From contig JALPRQ010000001.1 of the NCBI GenBank assembly GCA_023630215.1, positions 992,001-1,056,000 on the forward strand: a stretch of 64,000 nt of DNA, given 5' to 3'. The translations under genes and the position numbers were made by a program. Of this stretch, positions 34,778 through 44,698 are shown piece after piece. Numbering within the stretch: position 1 is the first letter of the stretch; each line of letters opens with the position of its first letter. The DNA is from Rhodobacteraceae bacterium NBU2976 (GTDB taxonomy: Bacteria > Pseudomonadota > Alphaproteobacteria > Rhodobacterales > Rhodobacteraceae). The notes under the pieces are model-generated. The model made no database searches and was not told the origin of the DNA. It saw only the letters and a program-made list of their open reading frames with translations.

Positions 34778-37700
34778 ATGTCCCTGCCATTGCCCGCCAC
34801 GCTTTCTGACGATACCTACCGGCCAGAGGCCGAGGTTCTGGACCAATTGATTGGTGCAGCACAGTTGGACGCATCCCAGCGTGCGAAGATATCAGCGCGG
34901 GGGGCGGATCTTGTTCGCAATATCCGAAGTTCCGCCGCGCCGTCCTTGATGGAAAGCTTTCTGGCGGAATATGGCCTGTCAACGCGTGAGGGTATCGCGC
35001 TGATGTGTTTGGCCGAAGCGATGCTGCGCGTGCCTGACACGGCCACGATGGACGATCTGATCGAGGACAAAATCGCGCCGTCCGACTGGGGCAAACATCT
35101 GGGGGAGGCCTCCTCCTCTCTCGTCAATGCCTCTACCTGGGCACTGATGTTTACGGGGCGGGTGCTGGAAAACCCGAAACCGGGGTTGGCGGGAACGCTT
35201 CGAGGTGCGGTCAAGCGATTGGGCGAGCCGGTGATCCGCACCGCGGTGTGGCGCGCGATGAAGGAAATGGGCCGCCAATTCGTACTGGGCGAAACCATCG
35301 ACAAAGCGCTGGCCCGCGCCGCCAAGCGCGAGGCGAAGGGTTATACCTATTCTTATGATATGCTGGGCGAGGCGGCGATGACCGCCTCAGATGCCGCCCG
35401 TTATGCCAAAGCCTATGGCGACGCGATGACCACGATTGCAGCGGCATGTACCAAGGGGTCTGTGCGGGATAATCCGGGGATATCGGTAAAGCTGTCCGCC
35501 CTCCATCCCCGCTACGAGGTGGCGCAAGAGGATCGCGTGATGGCCGAACTGGTGCCGGTGGTCCGCGATCTGGCGCGGCAGGCGCGGGCGGCGGACATGG
35601 GCTTTAATATTGATGCAGAGGAACAGGATCGCCTGACCCTGTCGCTGAAAGTCATCCGCGCGGTTCTGGAAGACCCAAAGTTGGCCGGATGGGATGGGTT
35701 TGGCGTGGTTGTGCAGGCCTATGGCAAACGTGCGACGGCGGTGATCGACTGGTTGCACGATCTGGCGGTAGCGCTGGATCGCAAGCTGATGGTGCGGTTG
35801 GTCAAAGGGGCCTATTGGGACACGGAAATGAAGCTGGCACAGGTGCGGGGGTTGCCCGATTTCCCGCTCTTCACCAGTAAAACCGCGACCGATGTCAGCT
35901 ATATTGCCAACGCGAAGAAGCTGCTGGGTTTTGCGGATCGTCTTTATCCGCAATTCGCCACCCATAACGCCCACACGGTTGCCGCCATTCTGGAAATGGC
36001 GGACGGGCAGGCGTTTGAATTCCAACGCTTGCATGGGATGGGGGAGCGCTTGCACGACATCGTCCTGCGCCAGACCAAGGGCCGCTGCCGGATCTATGCG
36101 CCGGTTGGTGCGCACAGGGATTTGCTGGCCTATCTGGTGCGACGATTGCTGGAAAACGGGGCGAACTCGTCTTTCGTCAATCAGATCGCGGATGACGGGG
36201 TTCCGCCCGAAGATATTGCCCGTGATCCGTTTGCGGTATTAGAGGGCGCGACACCACCTGCCGGGCTGGTGAAGCCAGCGGCGATTTTCGGGGCGGGGCG
36301 AGTGAATTCGGCGGGGTTTGACCTGACGGATCAGGCGACACTGGCGCGGATCGCCGCGGCGCGGGATGTGCCGATTCCGGACGCGACACCCAGCACAGCC
36401 CCCTCCGGCCCCCAGCGCGCGGTGATCAACCCGGCGACAGGAGAGAGGGTCGCAGGCGTGCAGGAGGCGGACGCAGACTGCATCGCGGCGGCCCTTGCCT
36501 TGGCAACGCCGTGGGATGCGCCGGTCGGTGATCGCGCAGAAATCTTGCGCCGCGCGGCGGATCTGTATGAACAGAATTTTGGTCTGATCTTTGCAACGCT
36601 GGCGCAGGAGGCGGGAAAAAACCTGCCCGACGCGGTGGGCGAGCTGCGTGAGGCGGTGGATTTCCTGCGCTATTATGCGGATCAGGCCGCGCGGAACGAT
36701 GCGCCGCCGCTGGGGATCGTTGCGGCCATATCCCCATGGAACTTTCCGCTGGCGATATTCACGGGTCAGATCGCGGCAGCGCTGGCAACGGGGAACGCCG
36801 TGTTGGCCAAGCCGGCGGAACAAACGCCCCTGATCGCAGCCATTGCTGTTCGTTTATTGCATCAGGCAGGGGTGCCGCAATCGGCTCTGCTATTGCTGCC
36901 AGGTGACGGTGCGACGGTGGGTGCGGCGTTGACTTCGGATCCGCGCGTTGATGGGGTGGTTTTCACCGGCTCGACCGACACAGCATTGCGGATTCGCAGG
37001 TCGATGGCGACGCATCTTGCCCCCGGCGCGCCGCTGATTGCCGAGACCGGTGGGCTGAATGCAATGATCGTTGACAGCACAGCGCTGCCGGAACAGGCGG
37101 TTCGGGATATTATCGCCTCGGCCTTCCAATCCGCCGGGCAACGTTGCTCGGCGCTTCGCTGTCTTTACGTGCAGGATGATATCGCGCCACATCTGATCCC
37201 GATGATTATCGGCGCGATGGACGAATTGCAGCTGGGCGACCCATGGCACCTGTCCACCGATATCGGACCGGTAATCGACGCCGCAGCACGCAATAGCATC
37301 ACCGATTATATCGATCAGGCGCGGTCAGAGGGACGCGTCTTGCATCAGCTGGATACCCCAAAGATTGGCACGTTCGTCGCGCCGACGCTTCTGTTAGTGG
37401 ACGGGATCAGGGCGCTGGAGAAAGAGATTTTCGGTCCTGTCCTGCATGTGGCCAGGTTCAAAGCCGATACGCTTGATCAGGTGATCGCCGATATCAACGC
37501 GACCGGTTATGGCCTGACTTTCGGACTGCATACCCGTATCGACAGCCGCGTGCAGGCGGTCGCAGACCGAGTGCATGTCGGCAATATCTATGTGAACCGT
37601 AACCAGATCGGCGCGGTGGTCGGCTCGCAGCCTTTTGGGGGCGAGGGGCTGTCGGGCACGGGGCCGAAGGCGGGCGGACCATTCTATTTGTCCCGTTTCC

Positions 37701-38179
37701 AGCGCCGGACGGCGGGGACAGGAACGACATGGGAAAAGGCGGCGGATATTGCACAGGTGCAGCAAGCGCTGGCAGAGGCGAGGCATTCCCTGATTGCGTC
37801 ATATCCCCTTCCGGGTCCGACGGGGGAGGCGAACACGCTGACCCTGATTGCCCGAGACCCGATCCTGTGCCTAGGACCGGGGCAAGACGCCGCCAGAGCT
37901 CAGGCAGAGGCCGTGCGAAACCTAGGCGGGGAGGCGGTGGTGGTAGAAGGCATGTTGCCTCCCGAGGCGTTGACTGCACTGAACGGGTTCGCTGCCGTGA
38001 TCCACTGGGGCGACGCGCGCGATATCGGGATGGCCCTTGCCGCCCGCCCGGGGCCGATCCTGCCCGTGATCACTGGCTGGCCGGATCAGGCGCATGTCGC
38101 GCATGAACGCCACCTTTGTGTGGACACCACCGCATCCGGGGGAAATCCCGCGCTATTGTCGGGGCAGGCGCTGGCATAG
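34778..38179 (+). CDS. putA: Bifunctional proline dehydrogenase / glutamate-semialdehyde dehydrogenase
   Basis: A 1133-residue PutA that oxidises proline to glutamate at the membrane. No ribbon-helix-helix DNA-binding domain is present at the N-terminus. The FAD-binding proline dehydrogenase barrel covers about 130-440 (MGFNIDAEEQDRLTLSL, RLVKGAYWDTEMK). The aldehyde dehydrogenase domain covers about 540-1000, with catalytic Cys790 in SAGQRCSALRC. A C-terminal region of ~120 residues follows. CGGAGG precedes the start. Regulation by the divergent PutR is likely. Confidence 0.96.
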   Translation: MSLPLPATLSDDTYRPEAEVLDQLIGAAQLDASQRAKISARGADLVRNIRSSAAPSLMESFLAEYGLSTREGIALMCLAEAMLRVPDTATMDDLIEDKIAPSDWGKHLGEASSSLVNASTWALMFTGRVLENPKPGLAGTLRGAVKRLGEPVIRTAVWRAMKEMGRQFVLGETIDKALARAAKREAKGYTYSYDMLGEAAMTASDAARYAKAYGDAMTTIAAACTKGSVRDNPGISVKLSALHPRYEVAQEDRVMAELVPVVRDLARQARAADMGFNIDAEEQDRLTLSLKVIRAVLEDPKLAGWDGFGVVVQAYGKRATAVIDWLHDLAVALDRKLMVRLVKGAYWDTEMKLAQVRGLPDFPLFTSKTATDVSYIANAKKLLGFADRLYPQFATHNAHTVAAILEMADGQAFEFQRLHGMGERLHDIVLRQTKGRCRIYAPVGAHRDLLAYLVRRLLENGANSSFVNQIADDGVPPEDIARDPFAVLEGATPPAGLVKPAAIFGAGRVNSAGFDLTDQATLARIAAARDVPIPDATPSTAPSGPQRAVINPATGERVAGVQEADADCIAAALALATPWDAPVGDRAEILRRAADLYEQNFGLIFATLAQEAGKNLPDAVGELREAVDFLRYYADQAARNDAPPLGIVAAISPWNFPLAIFTGQIAAALATGNAVLAKPAEQTPLIAAIAVRLLHQAGVPQSALLLLPGDGATVGAALTSDPRVDGVVFTGSTDTALRIRRSMATHLAPGAPLIAETGGLNAMIVDSTALPEQAVRDIIASAFQSAGQRCSALRCLYVQDDIAPHLIPMIIGAMDELQLGDPWHLSTDIGPVIDAAARNSITDYIDQARSEGRVLHQLDTPKIGTFVAPTLLLVDGIRALEKEIFGPVLHVARFKADTLDQVIADINATGYGLTFGLHTRIDSRVQAVADRVHVGNIYVNRNQIGAVVGSQPFGGEGLSGTGPKAGGPFYLSRFQRRTAGTGTTWEKAADIAQVQQALAEARHSLIASYPLPGPTGEANTLTLIARDPILCLGPGQDAARAQAEAVRNLGGEAVVVEGMLPPEALTALNGFAAVIHWGDARDIGMALAARPGPILPVITGWPDQAHVAHERHLCVDTTASGGNPALLSGQALA

Positions 38180-38236
38180 AATTTTCTGCCGAGCATTGCA
38201 TTTTACCCGGCAATTGCCACTTGCCAAACGCGACGC

Positions 38237-38253
38237 GCGGGGCTAAACCCCGC
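38237..38253 (+). terminator. Hairpin between putA and tRNA-Arg
   Basis: GCGGGG, loop CTAAA, CCCCGC: a 6-base GC stem 57 bases after putA and 7 bases before the tRNA. No T-run follows. It is a weak candidate for the putA transcript end. Confidence 0.4.
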
Positions 38254-38259
38254 CCTCAC

Positions 38260-38336
38260 GGACCGATAGCTCAGCTGGATAGAGTACCTGACTACGAATC
38301 AGGGGGTCGGGGGTTCGAATCCTCCTCGGTCCGCCA
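38260..38336 (+). tRNA. tRNA-Arg (anticodon ACG)
   Basis: A complete 77-base cloverleaf with encoded CCA. Acceptor arms GGACCGA and TCGGTCC pair fully; the anticodon stem CCTGA/TCAGG closes the loop CTACGAA, giving anticodon ACG (A34 is edited to inosine and reads CGU, CGC and CGA). The T-loop GGTTCGAATCC is canonical. No duplicated tRNA 3' end is seen nearby, so it has not been used as an integration site in this window. Confidence 0.97.
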
Positions 38337-38363
38337 CTTTCCGACTTCCCCTCTTAAATTGCC

Positions 38364-39275
38364 TCAATCAGCTTGCGCGTTGATCGTGTTGCCGGTGACG
38401 ACGCCCTGACCAGATTCGGCCAAATCGCGACGGGTTTGCGTCAGTGTCAGGTTTCCTGTGATGGTCTTGTTCAATTCGTCCAAGGCACATCCCACGTCGG
38501 CGGCTTGATTTTTCTCGATCAGAATACGGACCGAAATTCGGGGGTTATCATCGCTTTGGGGTTGAGTTCCGTGCAGTGTGGTGCTGTGCCAAAAGGATAG
38601 ATCACCCGCTTCGCCTTCAAGGATCATCTCGTTGCACGCCATCGAATTGCCGGCGTCGTCCATGTAAACATATCCATCACCATCCCTCGTCAGCTTGTGG
38701 GGAAAGGTGGTGCAGCCAAGAATATGCGTATCCGGGATCAGATAAAGCGGCGCGCTGGTTTTGCGAACCCTGTCCAGATAAAGGTAGGCGGTGATGATAT
38801 CGCAATTTCTGTCGGGAAAATCGATAATATCCTGATGATAGTCGATCCCGTGAAAATAGGTAATGTCCCGATATTCAGGTCGGATATAGGGGCCAAGATT
38901 GTTGACCAGTTGATCCTTTATCCGGGGTTTTAGCCAGTCGGGCAGCAAGCGTGACGGGACGCCCATGACAAATTTATAGTCCAGAATTCGGAACCTTGGT
39001 CCCAGAATGGTGCGAAACAGCTCGGCAAATTCTGGGTCCCCAAAAATGAAATCTGTGTCCAGCTTCTCGGCCAGATTGCGACCCGGGCGCGGATTGGTCG
39101 CCCGGTATTGCGGATTGGTGTCAAATTCGGTTTCGCTAAGAAACAACTTTTCAAAATCCCGTGTCGCTTCGGCAGCAGCCAGAAGGGCACGACATTTCTG
39201 GGCATCGAAAAATCCGGACAAAGAGGCATAGCCCCGATCCTTGAACTGGGCAGCGGCAGAGTCGATTCGGGTCAT
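38364..39275 (-). CDS. Phytanoyl-CoA dioxygenase family protein
   Basis: A 303-residue Fe(II)/2-oxoglutarate oxygenase of the PhyH family. The iron-binding HxD is in DYHQDIIDFPDRNCD and the second histidine in STTLHGTQPQSDDNPR, whose arginine probably binds 2-oxoglutarate. Substrates in this family range from lipids to ectoine and small metabolites; none is indicated here. Stands alone. Confidence 0.85.
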   Translation of the reverse strand: MTRIDSAAAQFKDRGYASLSGFFDAQKCRALLAAAEATRDFEKLFLSETEFDTNPQYRATNPRPGRNLAEKLDTDFIFGDPEFAELFRTILGPRFRILDYKFVMGVPSRLLPDWLKPRIKDQLVNNLGPYIRPEYRDITYFHGIDYHQDIIDFPDRNCDIITAYLYLDRVRKTSAPLYLIPDTHILGCTTFPHKLTRDGDGYVYMDDAGNSMACNEMILEGEAGDLSFWHSTTLHGTQPQSDDNPRISVRILIEKNQAADVGCALDELNKTITGNLTLTQTRRDLAESGQGVVTGNTINAQAD

Positions 39276-39427
39276 TACAGTCTCCGTTGGTCTTTTCCAG
39301 ACCTGTTCCGGGTGACTGGTCCGTGATCTTGTGTTGTTGTGAAATTTCTAGGGCGAAAGGGGTGATTTTGCAAGAAATTGCCCGGATATGTGACGAATTT
39401 GCGTTTGTCGGGTTTTCATTCGGGGGG

Positions 39428-41086
39428 ATGTCCTGTAACGCCCGCGGTTCACAAATATTGCAGGACTGCCCCTTGACCCGACCGACAACCATTTCCGATT
39501 ACGCCCGTCAGCTTTTTGTCGATACGCCTTCCAACATCATGCAAATGTCAGCAACCCGTGTGCGGATCGAGCTGCTCGCTGGCCTCACCGTTGCCCTCGC
39601 GCTAGTGCCCGAGGCGGTTGCCTTTGCCTTTGTTGCAGGGGTCGAGCCGATGGTTGGGCTTTACGCGGCATTCATGGTCGGCCTGATCACCGCCCTGTTT
39701 GGCGGGCGTCCCGGCATGATTTCCGGCGCGACAGGGGCGTTGGCGGTTGTGATGGTTTCGCTGGTGGCGGAGCATGGAGTGCAATATCTGTTTGCGACGG
39801 TCATCCTGATGGGGATTTTGCAGGTGCTGGCCGGGCTGTTTAGATTGGGCAAGTTCATCCGCATGGTCCCCCACCCGGTGATGCTGGGCTTTGTCAATGG
39901 CCTCGCCATTGTGATTTTCCTTGCCCAATTGGAGCAATTCAAAGTGCGTGACGCCAGCGGGCACGAAGTCTGGATGAATGGCCCGACCCTTTGGCTGACA
40001 TTGGCTTTGGTCGCTGGGACAATGGCACTGATCTATGTGACCCCGAAACTGACCAATCTGGTGCCTGCGCCCTTGGCGGCGATTGGTGTAGTGGCTTTGC
40101 TGGTGATCGGATTTGATCTGCCGGTGCCGCGGGTCGGTGACCTCGCCTCGCTCGAAGGGACCTTTCCCGTATTTGCGATCCCGTCCGTTCCGTTCACGCT
40201 CGAAACTCTGGAAATCATTTTACCCTATGCCATTATTCTGGCCGCGATTGGCCTGATTGAAAGCCTGCTGACCTTGAACCTTGTAAACGCCATCACCGAC
40301 GAACGGGGTGGGGCCTCGCAGGAATGTCTGGCACAGGGCGCGTCCAATGTGGTCACAGGATTTTTCGGGGGCATGGGGGGCTGTGCAATGATCGGGCAGT
40401 CCATGATCAATGTGAAATCTGGGGGCAGAACACGATTGTCCGGCCTGTCCGCGGCGCTGTTCCTGCTGGCCTTCATCCTGTTTGCCAGCAGCGCGATCGA
40501 GCTGATCCCTCTGGCGGCGCTGGTCGGTGTCATGTTCATGGTGGTAATCGGCACATTCGCGTGGAATTCCATTGCCGTTTTGCGCAAGGTTCCCCGCATT
40601 GATGCGTTTGTGATCCTGCTGGTAACCGCCGTGACTGTCGCCGAAGATCTGGCAGTGGCCGTGGTGGTTGGCGTGATCGTTTCGGCACTGGCTTATGCCT
40701 GGAATGCGGCGGCGCGTATTCAGGCCAAAGCGCGCCCCTCGACAACCGAGGAAGGCGCGCTGGTCTACGAGATCGAAGGCCCGCTGTTTTTTGGGTCGGC
40801 CACCAAATTTGTGGAACTGTTCGATCCCAAGGGTGACCCGGAAACGGTGATCCTCGATTTCATGAATTCACGGGTTGTCGATCACTCGGCGCTTCAGGCA
40901 ATCGAAGAGGTTGCCGCGAAATACGACGCGGCCGACAAGCGCCTGATGCTGCGGCACCTGACCCGAGATTGCCACCGTTTGCTGACCCGGGCCGGGCAGT
41001 TGATGATTGATATGGACGATGATCCTGACTACCGCGTGGCGGTCGACTATGACGTCCAACCGGGCCAATTGGGTGGCGGGCACTGA
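39428..41086 (+). CDS. SulP family anion transporter with STAS domain
   Basis: About 552 residues. A long membrane part begins near VRIELLAGLTVALALVPEAV and holds roughly 10-12 helices; a cytoplasmic STAS domain follows near the C-terminus (EGALVYEIEGPLFFGSATKF, FMNSRVVDHSALQAIEEV). The SulP family moves sulfate, bicarbonate or other anions. The start is uncertain: ATG at 39428 or 39540, or a TTG near 39474 that would keep DYARQLFVDTPSNI, which looks native. Confidence 0.87.
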   Translation: MSCNARGSQILQDCPLTRPTTISDYARQLFVDTPSNIMQMSATRVRIELLAGLTVALALVPEAVAFAFVAGVEPMVGLYAAFMVGLITALFGGRPGMISGATGALAVVMVSLVAEHGVQYLFATVILMGILQVLAGLFRLGKFIRMVPHPVMLGFVNGLAIVIFLAQLEQFKVRDASGHEVWMNGPTLWLTLALVAGTMALIYVTPKLTNLVPAPLAAIGVVALLVIGFDLPVPRVGDLASLEGTFPVFAIPSVPFTLETLEIILPYAIILAAIGLIESLLTLNLVNAITDERGGASQECLAQGASNVVTGFFGGMGGCAMIGQSMINVKSGGRTRLSGLSAALFLLAFILFASSAIELIPLAALVGVMFMVVIGTFAWNSIAVLRKVPRIDAFVILLVTAVTVAEDLAVAVVVGVIVSALAYAWNAAARIQAKARPSTTEEGALVYEIEGPLFFGSATKFVELFDPKGDPETVILDFMNSRVVDHSALQAIEEVAAKYDAADKRLMLRHLTRDCHRLLTRAGQLMIDMDDDPDYRVAVDYDVQPGQLGGGH

Positions 41087-41145
41087 TGTTGTCCTTTGGT
41101 GTGCTTGCGCTATGATCGGGTGAACGCAACCTGACTGGACCCTTT

Positions 41146-42231
41146 ATGCCCAACCCTCTCCGCGCTCTGATGGTGACCTCGATGCGGGACGAGGGGCCGT
41201 TTCTTCTGGAATGGTTGGCCCATCACAAGGCCGTCGGGTTCAGCGACTTTCTTATTTATAGTAACGCGTGTCGTGATGGCACCGATCAGATGCTGGCCCA
41301 TCTGGATCGGATGGGCGAAATTCGACATATTCCTAACGAACAACGCGGAGACAAAACCGTCCAATGGCAGGCGCTGACCCATGCCGCGCGCCAACCTGAA
41401 ACGCGGGCAGCAGATTGGATCATGTCGGCAGATGCTGACGAATTTCTGGTCATCAGACCTGGCGAGGGACGATTGCCTGATTTGTTCGCGGCCCGTCCCG
41501 AGGCGACGGGATTTGCCCTTACTTGGCGCATGTTTGGCAATGCGGGACGGGTGACGTTCGACGATATCCCCGTCACCCAAAAATTTCGAAAATGCGCACC
41601 GGATGCGATCATGTGGCCGTGGTCTGCGATTCAGTTCAAATGCCTATATCGCAATGATGGGACCTATGCGAAGCTGGGGGTTCATCGCCCCAAATCCCCC
41701 GACAAGCAGCGCGAGGTGAACGCCATATGGCGCGACGGGTCGGGCAATCCTTTGCCTTGGCACGCGCCACAGGGCCTGACGATGATTCCGACAACGACCC
41801 CAAAATATGAACTGGCACAGATCAATCATTACGCGCTTGGCTCGGTCGAGAATTTTCTGGTCAAGGCGGATCGCGGCAAACCCAATCACAGTGCGGATGC
41901 GTTCAACGCGATCTATTGGCGCGACCGCAATCTCGACAGTGACAGTGACGACGCAATCGACAGGCTTGCACCCGCGCGGCAACAGATTTTGGCGCGCTGG
42001 CTGAACGATCCGACCTTGGCCCAGTTGCAAAACGAAGCAATTACATGGCGGCGCAAACGCATTGCCGAGATATTGGCGACCGAAGTGGGTCGACAGATGT
42101 TTGAGACGATCCGAGGCATACCATCAACCCCGATCCTGCCCGTGGCGATGCAAAAGGTGCATATGGCCGAAATCCTGCGCCGCCGTCGCGAGCTGGCCCA
42201 TGCCAAACAGGCCGCCAAGGGGGTGTCATGA
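41146..42231 (+). CDS. Glycosyltransferase family 2 protein (GT-A type)
   Basis: A 361-residue predicted GT-A glycosyltransferase. The start RALMVTSMRDEGPFLLEWLAHH and the DXD-like metal site MSADADEFLVI (about residues 97-105) are typical of the family that decorates surface glycans. No signal or helices. Its stop overlaps the glpD start by 4 bases (ATGA), so the two are translated together although no functional link is obvious. Confidence 0.85.
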   Translation: MPNPLRALMVTSMRDEGPFLLEWLAHHKAVGFSDFLIYSNACRDGTDQMLAHLDRMGEIRHIPNEQRGDKTVQWQALTHAARQPETRAADWIMSADADEFLVIRPGEGRLPDLFAARPEATGFALTWRMFGNAGRVTFDDIPVTQKFRKCAPDAIMWPWSAIQFKCLYRNDGTYAKLGVHRPKSPDKQREVNAIWRDGSGNPLPWHAPQGLTMIPTTTPKYELAQINHYALGSVENFLVKADRGKPNHSADAFNAIYWRDRNLDSDSDDAIDRLAPARQQILARWLNDPTLAQLQNEAITWRRKRIAEILATEVGRQMFETIRGIPSTPILPVAMQKVHMAEILRRRRELAHAKQAAKGVS

Positions 42232-43685
42232 CATATGATATCGTGATCATCGGCGGTGGAGTGAACGGGACTGGTATCGCACGAGATGCCGCAGGCCGTG
42301 GCCTGAAAGTGTTGCTGGCCGAAATGGGGGATCTGGCGCAGGGCACCTCTTCGAATTCAACCAAACTGATCCATGGCGGTTTGCGATATCTGGAATATTA
42401 TGAATTCCGCCTTGTGCGGGAATCGCTGAAGGAACGGGAAATCCTGTTGCGCAATATGCCCCATATTGCCTGGCCAATGCGATTTGTTCTGCCCGTGGTC
42501 AAAGGGCGGCGCCCTCAATGGATGATCCGCGCGGGGCTGTATCTTTATGACAGTCTGGGGGGGCGCAAGCTTTTGCCGCCGACCCAAACGCTGAAACTGC
42601 CGCTTCACCCGGCGGGTGAAGCGCTGCGCGAAGGGTTGACCAAGGCCTATGAATATTCTGACTGCTGGGTTGATGACGCGCGCCTTGTTGCGCTTAACGC
42701 CCGTGATGCGGCCGAGCGGGGCGCAGATATTCGCGTTGGCACCAAGGTTACCGGCGCAGTGCGGGACGGGGATGTCTGGCGCGTCTCGCTTGGGGATACA
42801 CAGGTCAGCGCACGCACCCTGATCAATGCGGCCGGCCCGTGGGTGCGCGGGGTAATCGACGCGGTTGGCATTCCCAGCCGTGAAAATGTGCGGCTTGTCA
42901 GGGGCAGCCACATCGTTACGCGCCGTCTTTTTCGTCACAACCAACCGTATTTCTTTCAGAATGCTGATGGCCGGATCGGCTTTGCGATACCGTATGAGAC
43001 CGACTTTACACTGATTGGCACCACTGATTTTGATCATCAAGGCGACCCCAAAGACGCCACCTGCACCGAAGCTGAAAAGGAATATCTGATTGATTTTGTG
43101 AACGCCTATTTGCGCAACCCAATCAGCCGCGATGATATTGTCTGGACCTATTCTGGCGTGCGTGCACTTTACGATGACGGGGCGTCTTCGGCGACCGAAG
43201 CGACGCGCGATTATGTGCTGTCGCTGGACGAAAACGGGCCCCCCTTGCTTTCGGTCTTTGGCGGGAAGATCACCACTTATCGCCGCCTCGCAGAAGCGGC
43301 GCTGACGAAATTGTCTCCACATCTGGAGGTGGGCAGTCCCTGGACCCGGGAAGCACCACTGCCCGGGGGAAATTTTGCCGTTGGCGGAAACGAGGGGCTG
43401 CGCGCCGTTATTCAGTCCCGATACCCATTCATAGGCACGCCATGGGCTGATCGTTTGATCAGAACCTACGGTACCGATGTGCGTTTCCTGCTGGATGGCG
43501 CGGAAACCCAAGATGCATTGGGCACCTATTTTGGCCATACCCTGACCGAAGCCGAAGTTCGCTGGCTACGGACACATGAATTTGCCCGGACAGCCGAAGA
43601 CATTCTGTGGCGTCGGACGAAACTGGGGTTGCGCTTCAGCGCCGCACAGGTGGCAGCGCTCGACGAATGGCTTGCCCGAAACTAG
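42228..43685 (+). CDS. glpD: Aerobic glycerol-3-phosphate dehydrogenase
   Basis: A 485-residue FAD enzyme of the inner membrane that oxidises glycerol-3-phosphate to dihydroxyacetone phosphate and passes electrons to quinone. FAD-binding IIGGGVNGTGIARDAAGRG at the N-terminus, then GTSSNSTKLIHGGLRYLEYY and the C-terminal helical domain. No glpK or glycerol transporter is adjacent. Convergent with galM by a 4-base overlap. Confidence 0.94.
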   Translation: MTYDIVIIGGGVNGTGIARDAAGRGLKVLLAEMGDLAQGTSSNSTKLIHGGLRYLEYYEFRLVRESLKEREILLRNMPHIAWPMRFVLPVVKGRRPQWMIRAGLYLYDSLGGRKLLPPTQTLKLPLHPAGEALREGLTKAYEYSDCWVDDARLVALNARDAAERGADIRVGTKVTGAVRDGDVWRVSLGDTQVSARTLINAAGPWVRGVIDAVGIPSRENVRLVRGSHIVTRRLFRHNQPYFFQNADGRIGFAIPYETDFTLIGTTDFDHQGDPKDATCTEAEKEYLIDFVNAYLRNPISRDDIVWTYSGVRALYDDGASSATEATRDYVLSLDENGPPLLSVFGGKITTYRRLAEAALTKLSPHLEVGSPWTREAPLPGGNFAVGGNEGLRAVIQSRYPFIGTPWADRLIRTYGTDVRFLLDGAETQDALGTYFGHTLTEAEVRWLRTHEFARTAEDILWRRTKLGLRFSAAQVAALDEWLARN

Positions 43686-44695
43686 AACGGTGCGATGTCG
43701 ATTTTCAGCATCTGGTGATAGGGTGATGCCGGTGTCGCGATGGTGCTGGGCCAATCGGGATTGTTGACGCTGTCGGGATAATGCTGGGGTTCCAGACATA
43801 ATCCGCCAAACGCCACATAATTCCGGCCGTCCAACCCTTTACCTTTCACATCCATCCAACTGGCGTTGAATATCTGCAAACCGGGCTGGTCCGTCCATAT
43901 TTGCAATTTCAGCCTCGATTTTTCGCTGGTCACGATAGCAGCCGGGGCTGACAGATCGCGATCGGCGTTCAAAACCAGATTCCCATCCACCCCGATGCGG
44001 TTTGGATCAGTCTCAGCGAATGTGGTTGGGGTCGAGAAATCATAAAGGCTACCCGATACCGGTAAAATCTCACCGGTTGGGATCAGCTCGGGATCCGTTG
44101 GGGTATAGTGATCCGCCGCAATATGCAGCACATGATCAAACACATCCCCCTCGCCATTGAGGTTATAATAATTATGCTGCGCAAGATTGATCGGCGTGGG
44201 GGCATCGGTGGTGGCGGACATGTCAAAATGCAGTGTCGTCCCGACCAGCCGGATCGTGACGGTAACCTCGACATTGCCGGGATATCCCTGATCCCCGTCT
44301 TCAGAATGAAGCGTGAAGGTGATGGCGTTCGCATCGTGATCAATCGTGTGATCCCAGATCCGTTTCCCAAACCCCTTGGGGCCACCATGAAGGTGGTGAT
44401 TGCCATCATTCAGCCCCAGCACATATTCAGTGCCTTCAAGCGTAAATTTCCCCTGTGCAATCCGGTTGCCATAGCGACCCACAATCGCCCCGCCAAATGG
44501 CACCAAGTCCTGATCGGCCAGATAATCATCCAGACTGACCAGCACGGGGACAAAGTCACCGGCCGCGTTTTTGACCCGCCAGTCGCGGATGACGCAGCCA
44601 AAGTTCAGAAGTTTCACCTCGGCCAAATCCGAGGAAAGCGAAACTTCGACGACATCACTGCCGTCGAAGCGTCCAATCACATGTTCAGAGATCAT
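43682..44695 (-). CDS. galM: Aldose 1-epimerase
   Basis: A 337-residue galactose mutarotase-like protein that equilibrates alpha and beta anomers of aldoses. Key residues lie in GNRIAQGKFTLEG, NDGNHHLHGGPKGFGKR (catalytic histidine region) and NLAQHNYYNLNG, with the C-terminal CLEPQHYPDSVN. It lies 3 bases after the LysM/solute-binding gene on the same strand, so the two are probably co-transcribed. Confidence 0.93.
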   Translation of the reverse strand: MISEHVIGRFDGSDVVEVSLSSDLAEVKLLNFGCVIRDWRVKNAAGDFVPVLVSLDDYLADQDLVPFGGAIVGRYGNRIAQGKFTLEGTEYVLGLNDGNHHLHGGPKGFGKRIWDHTIDHDANAITFTLHSEDGDQGYPGNVEVTVTIRLVGTTLHFDMSATTDAPTPINLAQHNYYNLNGEGDVFDHVLHIAADHYTPTDPELIPTGEILPVSGSLYDFSTPTTFAETDPNRIGVDGNLVLNADRDLSAPAAIVTSEKSRLKLQIWTDQPGLQIFNASWMDVKGKGLDGRNYVAFGGLCLEPQHYPDSVNNPDWPSTIATPASPYHQMLKIDIAPF

Positions 44696-44698
44696 ATC

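Noticed and set aside
38260-38336. tRNA-Arg as an attachment site for an island
   Set aside because: No duplicated tRNA 3' end, integrase or composition change downstream.
42357-43538. Long open frame opposite glpD (393 codons)
   Set aside because: Shadow of glpD; no family motifs.
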